Notes under the pieces: model-generated
The model's input: only the letters and a program-made list of their open reading frames with translations
What the model was told of the DNA's origin: nothing
Database searches by the model: none
Part shown: piece after piece, positions 9,283-18,570 of the stretch
Layout of the letters: every line of letters begins with the position of its first letter
Position numbering within the stretch: the stretch's first letter is position 1
NCBI RefSeq assembly: GCF_013127955.1
Contig: NZ_CP053435.1
Span: 1,612,001 to 1,676,000 of the forward strand
Source: Spirosoma taeanense
GTDB taxonomy: Bacteria > Bacteroidota > Bacteroidia > Cytophagales > Spirosomataceae
Length of the DNA stretch: 64,000 bases
Direction: 5' to 3'
Made by a program: the position numbers and the translations under genes

Positions 9283-12200
9283 ATGAACCGGGTTAAACAA
9301 CGTCATTCGGGCAGAAAGCCCGCGCCGGTACGTCCCAGCTCGACTCCGTTTGTTGCCCCGAGTCGGCAGACGGAATCGGCCGTGGTGGAGCCGTCGTTTG
9401 TGTCGCCCGTTGTTCAACCTAAATTCAGCATTAGCCAGCCCGGTGATGCGCTTGAACTGGAAGCCGACACTACCGCCGATCGGGTTATGCGCATGACCAG
9501 CCCTTCGACGGGTGCCACTCCGCCCGATGATCCCACCGATACGCCGATTCTGCCGAAGAGACATGATAACGTAACGGTTATGCCCAAGTGCGCAGCCTGC
9601 GAGGAGGACGAAAAAGAAAAGCCGGATGTGCAGGCTAAAGAACAGTCCGGCGGTCTGGCTGACTTTTTTTCGATCATGCGGCAGCCGCTTGAGGAAGAAG
9701 ACGAACGGCCCAACCTTATTCAGGCCAAGCCAATGGCCGGGGTTACCCACCTGATGCTCAAATGCAGCCACTGCGAGGAAGAAGAGCGTCAGCAGCAGGG
9801 CGTACACCGTAAACCCAACAGCGATGGCCCGGCAGCGGGCTTTCGGCTGGATAGTTACCTCCAGAACAGCCGTTCGGGCGGGGAGCCGATGGACAGAACG
9901 ACCCAGTCGTTTATGGAGTCCCGGTTCGGGGCCGACCTGTCTGGCGTTCGGATTCATAGCGGTTCGCAGGCGGGTCAGGCGTCCGAAGCGATCCGGGCAC
10001 GAGCCTTCACGCACGGGCAGTCGATTCACTTCAACCGGGGCGAATACCAGCCCCAGACTGATAGTGGCCGGTGGCTGCTGGCCCATGAGTTGACCCATAC
10101 GCTTCAGCAGGGTAGTAGCTCCGTTCGGCCCATTATGCGAAAGGCCAAACCCGACGAACCGGCCTTTTACGTGGATATAATGGGTGGTAAAGAGGCTTAT
10201 GCCGTAGCCAAAACCGCTAATCTGGACAGCTGGTATGAGGGCTATAAATTCTTTAACCTCTTTCTGGAAGAAGAAATTTATCCCGGCTCTCACCCGAATG
10301 CCTACGCCACCCGGGTCTATGAACTTCAGGAAAAATTACACCTGTATTACGGCGAAAAATTCCCCAAGGAAAACATCACGGGGATGCTTGAGCCGAGCTT
10401 TCTGACCAGCCCCACACTGAATGCCTTATTGGGCGTGGCGGCTAATTACGTCAAGCAGAACGGCGACGCGAAGGCCACAGAAGCGGGCTTTAACGTCGAC
10501 ATGCTGAAGCGGATAAATCGGCTCAACACCTCCTTCGATCCGAAAGCCCCTCCACTGGAATCACGGCTGCTTCAGGGAGTGCCGCAACTGAACATGGTCA
10601 ACAGCAGCCCCAATTTCACGATTGGCAAAGGCGACCGGGGCTTTTATGTTTCCTTGATTCAGTCGGCATTGCTGCAGCTAAACTATTCGTTAGGTAAAGA
10701 TTATGTGCTGGCGAAAGGCCAAACCGAAAAGACCGTAACGGGTATTTTCGGTGACGATACGCGCAAGGCCGTCGAGCAGTTTCAGATTGACTCCGGCATG
10801 GAGGGAAAAGATGTCGACGGCGTGGTTGGCCAGATTACCCTTCGCCTGCTCGACCGAAGACTCGAAAAGCGCGTCAGGACAAATCTCTCCTACGACCTGG
10901 CGAACGTTATTGGCGTTATGGTGCCCGTAACCGAGGCCGATATTCCAACGGATGCCTCGAAAGCCGAAGAAATCAAGCGGTCTATGCTGATTCGGTCCAT
11001 CATGACGGCTATGCCGTTATCCCAGAAAGAGGCTGAGAACCTGCTTGCCAGTGGCTGGAAGTGGCAGAACTACCGCGACGTAAACCGGAATGACGTGGCG
11101 AAGGGCTATATCGTCAACGCCATCACCAAGGAGGACTATGAAAAGATTATGGGCAAACCCAAAGGAAGTACCGGCGGGATTACGGCCCAGCAGTTATCCG
11201 AGCAGATCGTCGATCAGGCCCTTGAGCTGCAAACGACAACCGATCTGTACCAGCTTAACAAAGAAGTGAAAGCCCTTCAGGATGAGCGCGATTCTGTTCA
11301 GAGCATCATTAGTATGCACGAAAAGTATGTTCCGCAAAGTCTGTACGATCAACTCCATAGCCTGAACAGGAGACTAACGGCCAAAATCGAGGCCCGCGAC
11401 CGCGAACTCAAGCGACTGGGCTATAAGAGCATGGACGAGTACACGGCCAGGAACGAGCAGTTTGTCAAGACGTTCCTGCAGTATGCCGCCATGATTGCCT
11501 TTCAGATGCTGTCCAGAAACGAAGCCAAGGCCAGCGTCGAGTATCAGCACTATGAGAACCCGGATGAGATCAAAGCCCTGAAAGATACGATCACCCAGCT
11601 AAATACGTATTACGCCAACAGCGAGACGTATCTGATGCAGGGCGTTAGTTACGAGGAAACTAACGGGGCGGATACCAACAAATACAAAACCCGCAGTGAT
11701 TACGTCCTGGCCAATGAATACTGCGACGATATGGGCTGCAACGGGGCCGCCTATGAGGCTATTCTCAAGTCGCGCTGGGAGGCCAACGTTAAGGAGAAAT
11801 CAACGAAAAACCAGTATTACGCCAAACTATTCGACGAAGAAGCTACGGCCTTCAAATACCTGAAAGAAAACAGCGAACGCTTCCCGATTCTGGGTAATCC
11901 CAAATTCAATGTCCGGGATAAGGGTCCGGCTTACGTTAAAAAACCAGATACCTCCCTGCGCGACGATATAAAGGAAATCATCGGTACCCGCACCTCCGGC
12001 GACGGTATCATGCAGAACATCGCCAACACCCGCGAACGTATTCGGGGCGATGTGGAATTACTCTGGGAAATGCCGCCCGTTATTGCGCAGGCCAAGGCCG
12101 AACTGGGTATTATCGACGGAACGGTGCTGGACAACATCATCACCGACGCCTATAAAGCGCATCAGGACAAAGGGTTCTGGAGTACCGTTTTCAAGGCGGC

Positions 12201-15006
12201 ACTGGGTATCGGGCTGGGGCTGCTCGCTCTGGTATCGGGTCCGATCGGCTGGATAGCGCTCGGCGCCAGCATTGCCTATGGGGCTTACGATGCTTACCAG
12301 ACCTACCAGGATATTAAGATGAAGCGCGAAGCTTCCGAGACGGCTGTCGACGAGGAAGCCATGGCACTCATGCACGAGAAACCGTCGTATTTCTGGTTTG
12401 TGGTCAGCCTGGTCGGGGTAGGACTGGATGCGCTGCAGGCTGTTAAAGTGATGAAAGCAATTGGTCAGGGCATTGAACTGGCTGAAACCGCTCAGAAAGG
12501 CATCCGGGCCGAAATTGCCGCCAGCGAACTTGAAAAATCGGCGTTGAAGGAAGGCAGCAAGGAAGCGGTGGCTATCAGCCGACGCATCGAGCGGCTGAAC
12601 AAGGCGCTGACCGAAATTGACTGGGTGCAGTACACCAAACACGGGGAGATTCTGAAATTCCTGAAAGACAGCCCATTTGCCATGCGCTTTATGGCCGACG
12701 CCCTCAAAGAGTCTGGTCTGGCAAAAGCCTTTACGAAGCTGACAAAACTCGGTTTGTCGGAAGACCTGATGAAAACGGTGGTGGGGATGTATGCCGGCGT
12801 GGGAAAGAAAGCCGTGGGTGAGTTTCCGGAAGTGATGCGGTTAATTGAAAGCGGCAAACTGGCCGGCAATTCGACCTTAGTAAAAACCCTGCTGACGGAT
12901 CTGAAAGCGCAGCGGGCCCTGCTCGACAGCGGTGATCCGGCCAAAATTGCCAGCCTCTTTGCCGAATGGGAAGGCAAATCAGGCAGCAAAGCGCTGAGTT
13001 TCGCCGAGCATCTGGCCCAGCAGGGCATGAATACGACCTTCCGGAAAGGGATTGTTCTGACGGAACGCTACGGTCCCGAGTTTGCCGAAATGAGTAATCT
13101 GCTGAAGAATAAACTCATTCTGCGCGAAATAGAGCCCTCACTCGTCGGAGCGCTGAATGCCAAACGCCTGCCGCCAGCGGTGCAGCGGTCGCTGGAAGTT
13201 ACCCTGCAGCGCGATGTGCTGGGGCTGACCAACGACCTGGGTATTGCGCAGGAGCGCATGATGAAGCAGCTTTCGGCACTGGGCGAAACCCTGCAGTTCC
13301 AGAGCGAGTACCTGGCGGTAACGTCCTTGCTGCAGAATTCCCGCTCCCGTAAGGTTCTCTGGGAAGCCGCCGTGAACCTGCCCGGCCGGGCCGATTACCT
13401 CAAAATCATGGATGAGGTGGCGAAGGCCAATCCGGATAAGATGGGCAAGATCATGGACGATCTGATCCGGATTGGCCCCCTGACCGACAAAGCCACGCTG
13501 GAACGGCTGGTAGCAGATGACGTCCTGCGGAAAACCCTTGCCGACAATCCGCTGGCGGTGCTGGCCCTGAAAAAATGCGCATCGCCCTGCTTTCCGCCGG
13601 CTCTCACCCCCGACCAGATTCCCCGATTGACGAAAGTGATGTCGGGCAAAACCGGTGATGAAATTACCAAAATCAATAACCTGATCTACCAGAGCCGGGC
13701 GACAAAAGATACGCTCGAAGTGGCCATTAGAAATCTGGAAACTAACTTCGATGAGGCTATTAAAGCGGTAAAAAGCATTGATGTCGCCTTTCCGAAGGGC
13801 CTGAACGTAACCGAGAACATGCGCACAATGGCCAATGTGCTCGTGTCGATGGGACTGCCGCCGGATCAGGTTAGCAACATCATTAAGAACGTAGTCAGGC
13901 ATGGCGGCACCAGCAGTTCGCGGGTCGAAAATCTGCTCGACAGCATGAGCCGGATACTGAAGCTGAAAAACCTGAACGTTGTGCTGGGCGGACTGGAAAG
14001 CAGCGATAAGAGCCTGTTTAAAACCGCCGAGTTTCTGGTCGATGAGATCGTATCGCACACCAACCCGTCGGACCTCGATAAAGTACAGGGTATCCTTAAG
14101 TATCCGGGACTGCTTAAAACCGACTCACTGCTGTCAAACTTCACTCTGGCGGAGCTGCGTGACCTCCGGACGGCCCTCAGCAACCAGACCGAGTTTGTCA
14201 ATAATCTCTATTACGTAACCCAGAAAGTCAGCGGGACCAAGACCGAGTGGATTAGTGTGATCAAGCAGGCGGGCACGGGCGGCAAGACCGATATTGAGCG
14301 GATGATTGCGGTTCTGGAGAGCCAGACGGGGAAACTGACCTACCAGCAGGCTATTGATACGATTGCAAAGTCAAAAGCGTTTGCGGGAGAGGTGGCGAAG
14401 GCTATGGACGACCCGGTACATGGCTACCAGAGTTTAGCCAAACTCATCTGGGAAGTGCCCGACGATGTGGCGAAAAATTTAAAGGCTGGCGACGCCATCA
14501 GCGTACCGCAGAAGTTTATTGATTCGGGCAGTGCCGCCTATACGCAGGTAATCAAGACGCATGGCGTTGACCTGGCTAATAAAATGCTGAGCGGGAACAC
14601 CGTCGACTATTCCCGCTGGAAAGTGGTGAAAAGCATTATTGAAAAGTCGAACATCGACAATTCGATCAAGAACGGCATCATCGGAGATTTGTGGGAAATC
14701 GTGCATGGGCAGGCTTACCGGAAGATGGACTTCGATTTTGTCCTGACGGACGTAAAACTAACCGATGGCACCGAGCACATTTTTGCCGATATCGTGGCCG
14801 TGAAAGGCAATCAGGTCTATATAGTCGAGTTGAAGTCTATGGGGGCTACATTGAGTACTGGGCAGGCCAAAATCTATCCCCTGCTCAGGAGTGATAAGAT
14901 CAAGACGCTCAAGTTCTCAACCAACCCGAAGCTGGATGCCATTTTTGCCGCCAATCTGGACAAAGTATCGTTCAACATGATTGAAGAAGCCGTTGTCGCG
15001 CCATAG
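9283..15006 (+). CDS. Giant eCIS cargo/toxin: DUF4157, peptidoglycan-binding domain, membrane segment and C-terminal nuclease-like domain
   Basis: A 1907-residue protein. Two Cys pairs (PKCAACEEDE at 101-110, LKCSHCEEEE at 159-168), each followed by acidic residues, precede the HELTH motif (268-272) of DUF4157. Residues about 445-525 (NFTIGKGDRGFYV, then GIFGDDTRKAVEQFQ and VDGVVGQITLRLL) form a PG_binding_1-type domain. Long coiled helices follow, then a Gly/Ala/Leu-rich hydrophobic stretch at about 965-1008 able to span a membrane, then about 750 residues of helical repeats. The end has E1805 in a leading helix, D1836, and E1849-L-K1851, followed by a downstream LSTGQAKIYP. That is the layout of PD-(D/E)XK nuclease toxins. 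The architecture resembles polymorphic toxins. A DNA or RNA target is inferred. Confidence 0.75.
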   Translation: MNRVKQRHSGRKPAPVRPSSTPFVAPSRQTESAVVEPSFVSPVVQPKFSISQPGDALELEADTTADRVMRMTSPSTGATPPDDPTDTPILPKRHDNVTVMPKCAACEEDEKEKPDVQAKEQSGGLADFFSIMRQPLEEEDERPNLIQAKPMAGVTHLMLKCSHCEEEERQQQGVHRKPNSDGPAAGFRLDSYLQNSRSGGEPMDRTTQSFMESRFGADLSGVRIHSGSQAGQASEAIRARAFTHGQSIHFNRGEYQPQTDSGRWLLAHELTHTLQQGSSSVRPIMRKAKPDEPAFYVDIMGGKEAYAVAKTANLDSWYEGYKFFNLFLEEEIYPGSHPNAYATRVYELQEKLHLYYGEKFPKENITGMLEPSFLTSPTLNALLGVAANYVKQNGDAKATEAGFNVDMLKRINRLNTSFDPKAPPLESRLLQGVPQLNMVNSSPNFTIGKGDRGFYVSLIQSALLQLNYSLGKDYVLAKGQTEKTVTGIFGDDTRKAVEQFQIDSGMEGKDVDGVVGQITLRLLDRRLEKRVRTNLSYDLANVIGVMVPVTEADIPTDASKAEEIKRSMLIRSIMTAMPLSQKEAENLLASGWKWQNYRDVNRNDVAKGYIVNAITKEDYEKIMGKPKGSTGGITAQQLSEQIVDQALELQTTTDLYQLNKEVKALQDERDSVQSIISMHEKYVPQSLYDQLHSLNRRLTAKIEARDRELKRLGYKSMDEYTARNEQFVKTFLQYAAMIAFQMLSRNEAKASVEYQHYENPDEIKALKDTITQLNTYYANSETYLMQGVSYEETNGADTNKYKTRSDYVLANEYCDDMGCNGAAYEAILKSRWEANVKEKSTKNQYYAKLFDEEATAFKYLKENSERFPILGNPKFNVRDKGPAYVKKPDTSLRDDIKEIIGTRTSGDGIMQNIANTRERIRGDVELLWEMPPVIAQAKAELGIIDGTVLDNIITDAYKAHQDKGFWSTVFKAALGIGLGLLALVSGPIGWIALGASIAYGAYDAYQTYQDIKMKREASETAVDEEAMALMHEKPSYFWFVVSLVGVGLDALQAVKVMKAIGQGIELAETAQKGIRAEIAASELEKSALKEGSKEAVAISRRIERLNKALTEIDWVQYTKHGEILKFLKDSPFAMRFMADALKESGLAKAFTKLTKLGLSEDLMKTVVGMYAGVGKKAVGEFPEVMRLIESGKLAGNSTLVKTLLTDLKAQRALLDSGDPAKIASLFAEWEGKSGSKALSFAEHLAQQGMNTTFRKGIVLTERYGPEFAEMSNLLKNKLILREIEPSLVGALNAKRLPPAVQRSLEVTLQRDVLGLTNDLGIAQERMMKQLSALGETLQFQSEYLAVTSLLQNSRSRKVLWEAAVNLPGRADYLKIMDEVAKANPDKMGKIMDDLIRIGPLTDKATLERLVADDVLRKTLADNPLAVLALKKCASPCFPPALTPDQIPRLTKVMSGKTGDEITKINNLIYQSRATKDTLEVAIRNLETNFDEAIKAVKSIDVAFPKGLNVTENMRTMANVLVSMGLPPDQVSNIIKNVVRHGGTSSSRVENLLDSMSRILKLKNLNVVLGGLESSDKSLFKTAEFLVDEIVSHTNPSDLDKVQGILKYPGLLKTDSLLSNFTLAELRDLRTALSNQTEFVNNLYYVTQKVSGTKTEWISVIKQAGTGGKTDIERMIAVLESQTGKLTYQQAIDTIAKSKAFAGEVAKAMDDPVHGYQSLAKLIWEVPDDVAKNLKAGDAISVPQKFIDSGSAAYTQVIKTHGVDLANKMLSGNTVDYSRWKVVKSIIEKSNIDNSIKNGIIGDLWEIVHGQAYRKMDFDFVLTDVKLTDGTEHIFADIVAVKGNQVYIVELKSMGATLSTGQAKIYPLLRSDKIKTLKFSTNPKLDAIFAANLDKVSFNMIEEAVVAP

Positions 15007-15026
15007 TATTTAACGACCCGTAACCT

Positions 15027-15551
15027 ATGTCCTGGAAATTTGGCGGTATTTACCTGAAGCACGATTTCGGCTGTGATCCCGTGCTGGCCCTGAACCGGCT
15101 GGATATCAATAAACGGTTCACGTATGAACGGGTGCGGTTTTCGGATACTGTAGCGCATTTCTTTGAGCCGACGGCCATTGGTATTATCGGAGACGTAACG
15201 CTTGTTCATAATCGGCCGCTGGCTTATGACCATAGCTATAACGCCGATACCTATACCAATGCCGACCACCGTCTGCTGGTGCTGAGCCGGGAGATTGAGT
15301 GCGTGGTTTTTTATTTGGATGGCAGCACCGACAGCTACGGTCTGGCTCACTTTCGCGACGGTCGGCGGGTGGGCCATTTCAGTCAGCTAGGGGGGGAGGT
15401 CGTGGTGCAGGAAGGGGATTTTGATCGGAAAGATAGTACCGCTGAAGCCGCGATGTTTGACCGGCTCGAACAGTTTACGGGAATATCATTTAATCAATTA
15501 ATGCTGGACGAGAAGCCGATTATGTATGTGTTCACCGAAACGGGTTTTTGA
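15027..15551 (+). CDS. Unknown protein between eCIS cargo genes; candidate immunity or loading protein
   Basis: A 174-residue protein I do not recognise. It has no signal peptide or membrane segment, is rich in aromatic residues and Asp, and looks like a compact alpha/beta or beta-sandwich fold (alternating strands such as VTLVHN, RLLVLSREIECVVFYLD, GEVVVQEGDF). It begins 20 bp after the stop of the nuclease-like cargo gene and ends 5 bp before the next cargo gene. A short soluble protein directly after a C-terminal nuclease toxin is the classical position of an immunity protein. In eCIS loci such genes may instead be cargo-loading chaperones. Both are inference from position only. Confidence 0.6.
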   Translation: MSWKFGGIYLKHDFGCDPVLALNRLDINKRFTYERVRFSDTVAHFFEPTAIGIIGDVTLVHNRPLAYDHSYNADTYTNADHRLLVLSREIECVVFYLDGSTDSYGLAHFRDGRRVGHFSQLGGEVVVQEGDFDRKDSTAEAAMFDRLEQFTGISFNQLMLDEKPIMYVFTETGF

Positions 15552-15556
15552 TCGCC

Positions 15557-17206
15557 ATGAAAAGCATGCTATCCAGAAAATTGGAGCCGGAACGACGTAA
15601 AGCCAGTGGTTCTTTCATTAGTTCGGGGCTGACTATCAGCCAGCCGGGCGATGCGGCCGAACGCGAAGCCTATGCGGTAGCCGAGCAAGTGGTAGGGAGT
15701 GGGCGGACCACTACGTTGCCAAACAGCGGAACGTTTGTGTCGTCCGCTGTTCAGCGGAAATGCGCCGAATGCGAACGGGAAGAAAAAGAGCAGAGTGTAC
15801 ACCGTAAAGAAACCACAACGGCTGCACCTGTAACGGGTTCGTTTGCCCTGAAAAGTCAGCTGGAAGCCGCGCGGGGTCAGGGGTCGGCGTTACCGGATCA
15901 GACCCGCCACCAGATGGAGAGCGCGTTCGGGGCTGACTTTGGTGGAGTGCGCCTGCATACCGACAGTCAGGCCGTGATGCTGAGCCGTCAGCTCAACGCC
16001 CATGCCTTTACGTATGGCCAGGATATCTTCTTCAACAGCGGCAAATACGACAGCCGATCGACCGACGGGCAGAAACTGCTGGCTCACGAACTAACCCACG
16101 TGGTGCAGCAGAGCGGTTCAGTACAGCGTCAGATTCAGCGGCAGACCCAGGTTAAGGTTACGGTAGATAACGTGCCGGGCGCGTGTTCGCTCGACCAGCA
16201 CCACAAGATTGAGCCCGCCGTCCGGCAGGCGACTACCTGGCTGCAGGGCACATTGCGCCGTCTGGATAATTTTATCAGCACGCCCGCCCGGGAACCCGGT
16301 GTTCAGGCTGCACTGGAGCGGCATTTTCACTCGTCAACGCCCGAAACCGCCGGACGGGTGCGCCGGATACTCAACCGGATTAACAGCGAAATCCTTACGC
16401 GTCCCGACCTGCAGGTTGAGTGCCATACGGCGACCGATACTAGTTGTAGTTCGGCCGGTGCCTACGTAACGGGCAATCTCCTTGCTTTTTGCCCTAATTA
16501 TTTTGAGGGGTCGGCGGGGTGGCAGGCTTCTACGCTGATTCATGAAATGGCCCATACACTCACCGGCGTTACCGATATAACCGACCGGGCGTACCGGAAC
16601 GATCGGTACTACGCTCAGGAATCACCCATCGAAGCACTGACTAATGCCGCTGCCTACGAATATTTTTGTGTAGAGATCGGGTCCGGAACGGTGCAGGCAA
16701 GCATGGCCCCGCGCGATGAACTTAACGACTGCTCAGACCGGCAGGCAATACCGGCCCGGCGTTCCATCGCAATGTTTGAACGCTGGAACCGGAACGCACA
16801 GGTGCTGACCGATGATCAGCGGCCTGGTATGCTGTCGCAGTGGCAGGATTTACAGACGCGGCATCTGGGCGGTACAACCGCGGCCCATATCCGGCGCGCC
16901 AAGGCAGCCTACGACCGCATTTACAACCGAATGAAATCGGCGCTGACGTTTGAGTGCGAGCGGCATTGTGACGAAAACGTATCGGGCTACTATCGGTATT
17001 TCCTGTTCATTACCAGCGACACCCTGCACCTTTGTCCTCTTCTGTTCTCGTTGAACGAAGACGACCGGACGCTGGAAATGTATAAACTGGTTCTGATCCG
17101 CTACGGCGATGTTTCAGAAGCCGTTGCCGCCGAACTGGCCAGTATGGCCCACTCACTTACGAACCGATTCTGGGCCGTACCGGCATCACTGACGGGTTTT
17201 GATTAA
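15557..17206 (+). CDS. eCIS cargo/effector: DUF4157 domain plus M35-type (aspzincin) metallo-endopeptidase
   Basis: A 549-residue protein. Residues 25-190 hold the DUF4157 module: LTISQPGDAAEREAYAVAE, a Cys pair RKCAECEREE (67-76), FGADFGGVRLHTD and HELTH (177-181). After a linker rich in Gln and Arg, a second zinc-protease-like domain starts near residue 198. AYVTGNLLAFCPNYF is followed by HEMAH (329-333), then D340/D343 and Y346 in GVTDITDRAY. This His-Glu-x-x-His plus downstream Asp arrangement fits lysine-specific M35 peptidases, in which an Asp is the third zinc ligand. The last 140 residues are helical and contain a third, less conserved repeat of the ACSL/CP-type pattern (LHLCPLLFSL). 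A TTG at 15548 overlapping the preceding stop is a less likely start. Likely substrate: host proteins, by inference. Confidence 0.78.
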   Translation: MKSMLSRKLEPERRKASGSFISSGLTISQPGDAAEREAYAVAEQVVGSGRTTTLPNSGTFVSSAVQRKCAECEREEKEQSVHRKETTTAAPVTGSFALKSQLEAARGQGSALPDQTRHQMESAFGADFGGVRLHTDSQAVMLSRQLNAHAFTYGQDIFFNSGKYDSRSTDGQKLLAHELTHVVQQSGSVQRQIQRQTQVKVTVDNVPGACSLDQHHKIEPAVRQATTWLQGTLRRLDNFISTPAREPGVQAALERHFHSSTPETAGRVRRILNRINSEILTRPDLQVECHTATDTSCSSAGAYVTGNLLAFCPNYFEGSAGWQASTLIHEMAHTLTGVTDITDRAYRNDRYYAQESPIEALTNAAAYEYFCVEIGSGTVQASMAPRDELNDCSDRQAIPARRSIAMFERWNRNAQVLTDDQRPGMLSQWQDLQTRHLGGTTAAHIRRAKAAYDRIYNRMKSALTFECERHCDENVSGYYRYFLFITSDTLHLCPLLFSLNEDDRTLEMYKLVLIRYGDVSEAVAAELASMAHSLTNRFWAVPASLTGFD

Positions 17207-17217
17207 CGTACTCTCTC

Positions 17218-18561
17218 ATGTCAACCTACCGACATCCAGCCTCGTCAGTTCCGGTTCTGCAGGCCGGTCTGGACTACCTCGAAGCCTACGTTCGCGAACG
17301 GCTCGATGTGCATTTCGGCCGCAAGCCGGCGTTTCAGATTCCGCCGTCGCCCGCCTTCGAAGTCACTTCGGCGCTGTCATCGTTTGTCATCAGCAATAAT
17401 CTGTCGGCGGAGGAGTTTGTGGTGCTGATGCTGGCGTTGGTACCCCACCTCAGTCCGGCCCTGCTTACCAACTGCGTTAGTTCATATTTGCCGCAGGGGG
17501 GCGATTTTGTGGAGCTTGGGGGCGTAAAAGGAATCAATCATCGGGGAATTCTGCCCACTGGCGAAACCGCGCTGTTCGTGCTGGCGGGCGACAATCTGCA
17601 CCAGCGGGTGGAGCTACAGAAACTGTTCAGCCGAACCCATCTCTTCGCGAAAAACCGGGTTCTGGCGCTCGAATCCCTTAAACCCGGCGAACCGCCCCTG
17701 AGCGGCCGACTGCTGATCGACGCCGAGTTTCTGTCGCATGTGCTGTATCAGACCAGCTACATCGAAACGTTCAGCGCCGAGTTCCCGGCCGAACTGCTGA
17801 CGACCAGCCTGGAATGGGATGACCTGGTCCTGAGCCCGGCCACCATGCGTCAGATTCGCGAACTCGAAACCTGGATCAGCTACAACGACGTCTTGCTGTA
17901 TGAATGGGGCATGCAGCGGCAGCTTAAACCGGGTTACAGGGCCTTATTTCATGGCCCCCCCGGCACCGGCAAAACCCTGACGGCGAGCCTGCTGGGGAAG
18001 TTCGCCAACCGGCCCGTGTTTCGGGTCGATCTATCGGCCATCGTGTCCAAATACATCGGTGAGACAGAAAAGAACCTGGCCGGACTGTTCGACAAAGCCC
18101 AGAATAAAAACTGGATTCTGTTCTTCGACGAAGCCGATGCGGTGTTCAGCAAACGGACCAACGTAAAGGACGCCCACGACAAATACGCCAATCAGGAAGC
18201 TTCCTATCTGCTGCAACGGGTGGAAGCTTACGCGGGCATCGTGATTCTGGCCTCGAATTTTAAACAGAATATTGATGAAGCGTTTCTGCGTCGGTTTCAG
18301 TCGGTGATTTATTTCCCCATGCCGGCGGTTCAGGAGCGGCTGCAACTCTGGCAGAAAGCCTTTCCGAAGCAGGTCGAGCTGGACGAGGCCATTCAACTGG
18401 TGAAAATAGCCGAAAAATACGACCTCACGGGTTCCAGCATCATCAACATAGTGCACTACTGCTGCCTTCAGACGCTGGCTTTGAACACCCGTACTATTAC
18501 CCTGAACAACCTGCTCACGGCGATTGAGCGGGAATACGTAAAAGAAGGACGCATGTTATAG
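17218..18561 (+). CDS. eCIS-associated AAA+ ATPase (Afp15/Pvc15-like)
   Basis: A 447-residue protein. The first 220 residues form an N-terminal domain specific to this family. A classical AAA+ module follows: Walker A GPPGTGKT at 246-253, Walker B ILFFDEADAVF with D304-E305, sensor 1 in VILASNF, and an arginine-finger region DEAFLRRF. The C-terminal lid contains DLTGSSIINIVHYC. The same ATPase type occurs in Afp/PVC loci, where it is needed for particle assembly or cargo loading. It lies 11 bp after the third cargo gene and is the last gene of the tightly spaced run. Domain call is certain; the eCIS role follows from context. Confidence 0.88.
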   Translation: MSTYRHPASSVPVLQAGLDYLEAYVRERLDVHFGRKPAFQIPPSPAFEVTSALSSFVISNNLSAEEFVVLMLALVPHLSPALLTNCVSSYLPQGGDFVELGGVKGINHRGILPTGETALFVLAGDNLHQRVELQKLFSRTHLFAKNRVLALESLKPGEPPLSGRLLIDAEFLSHVLYQTSYIETFSAEFPAELLTTSLEWDDLVLSPATMRQIRELETWISYNDVLLYEWGMQRQLKPGYRALFHGPPGTGKTLTASLLGKFANRPVFRVDLSAIVSKYIGETEKNLAGLFDKAQNKNWILFFDEADAVFSKRTNVKDAHDKYANQEASYLLQRVEAYAGIVILASNFKQNIDEAFLRRFQSVIYFPMPAVQERLQLWQKAFPKQVELDEAIQLVKIAEKYDLTGSSIINIVHYCCLQTLALNTRTITLNNLLTAIEREYVKEGRML

Positions 18562-18570
18562 TCAGTCTGG

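Noticed and set aside
9277..10293. Long reading frame (338 codons) on the - strand opposite the giant cargo gene
   Set aside because: It mirrors the coding strand of a clear DUF4157 gene; its translation has no domain pattern and is rich in Arg/Gly, as expected from an antisense frame of high-GC DNA.
1..18561. Interpretation as a prophage or type VI secretion cluster
   Set aside because: No capsid, terminase, integrase or lysis genes and no TssJLM membrane-complex genes are seen; the AAA+ ATPase of Afp15 type and DUF4157 cargo favour an extracellular injection system. The upstream genes outside the window could still alter this.
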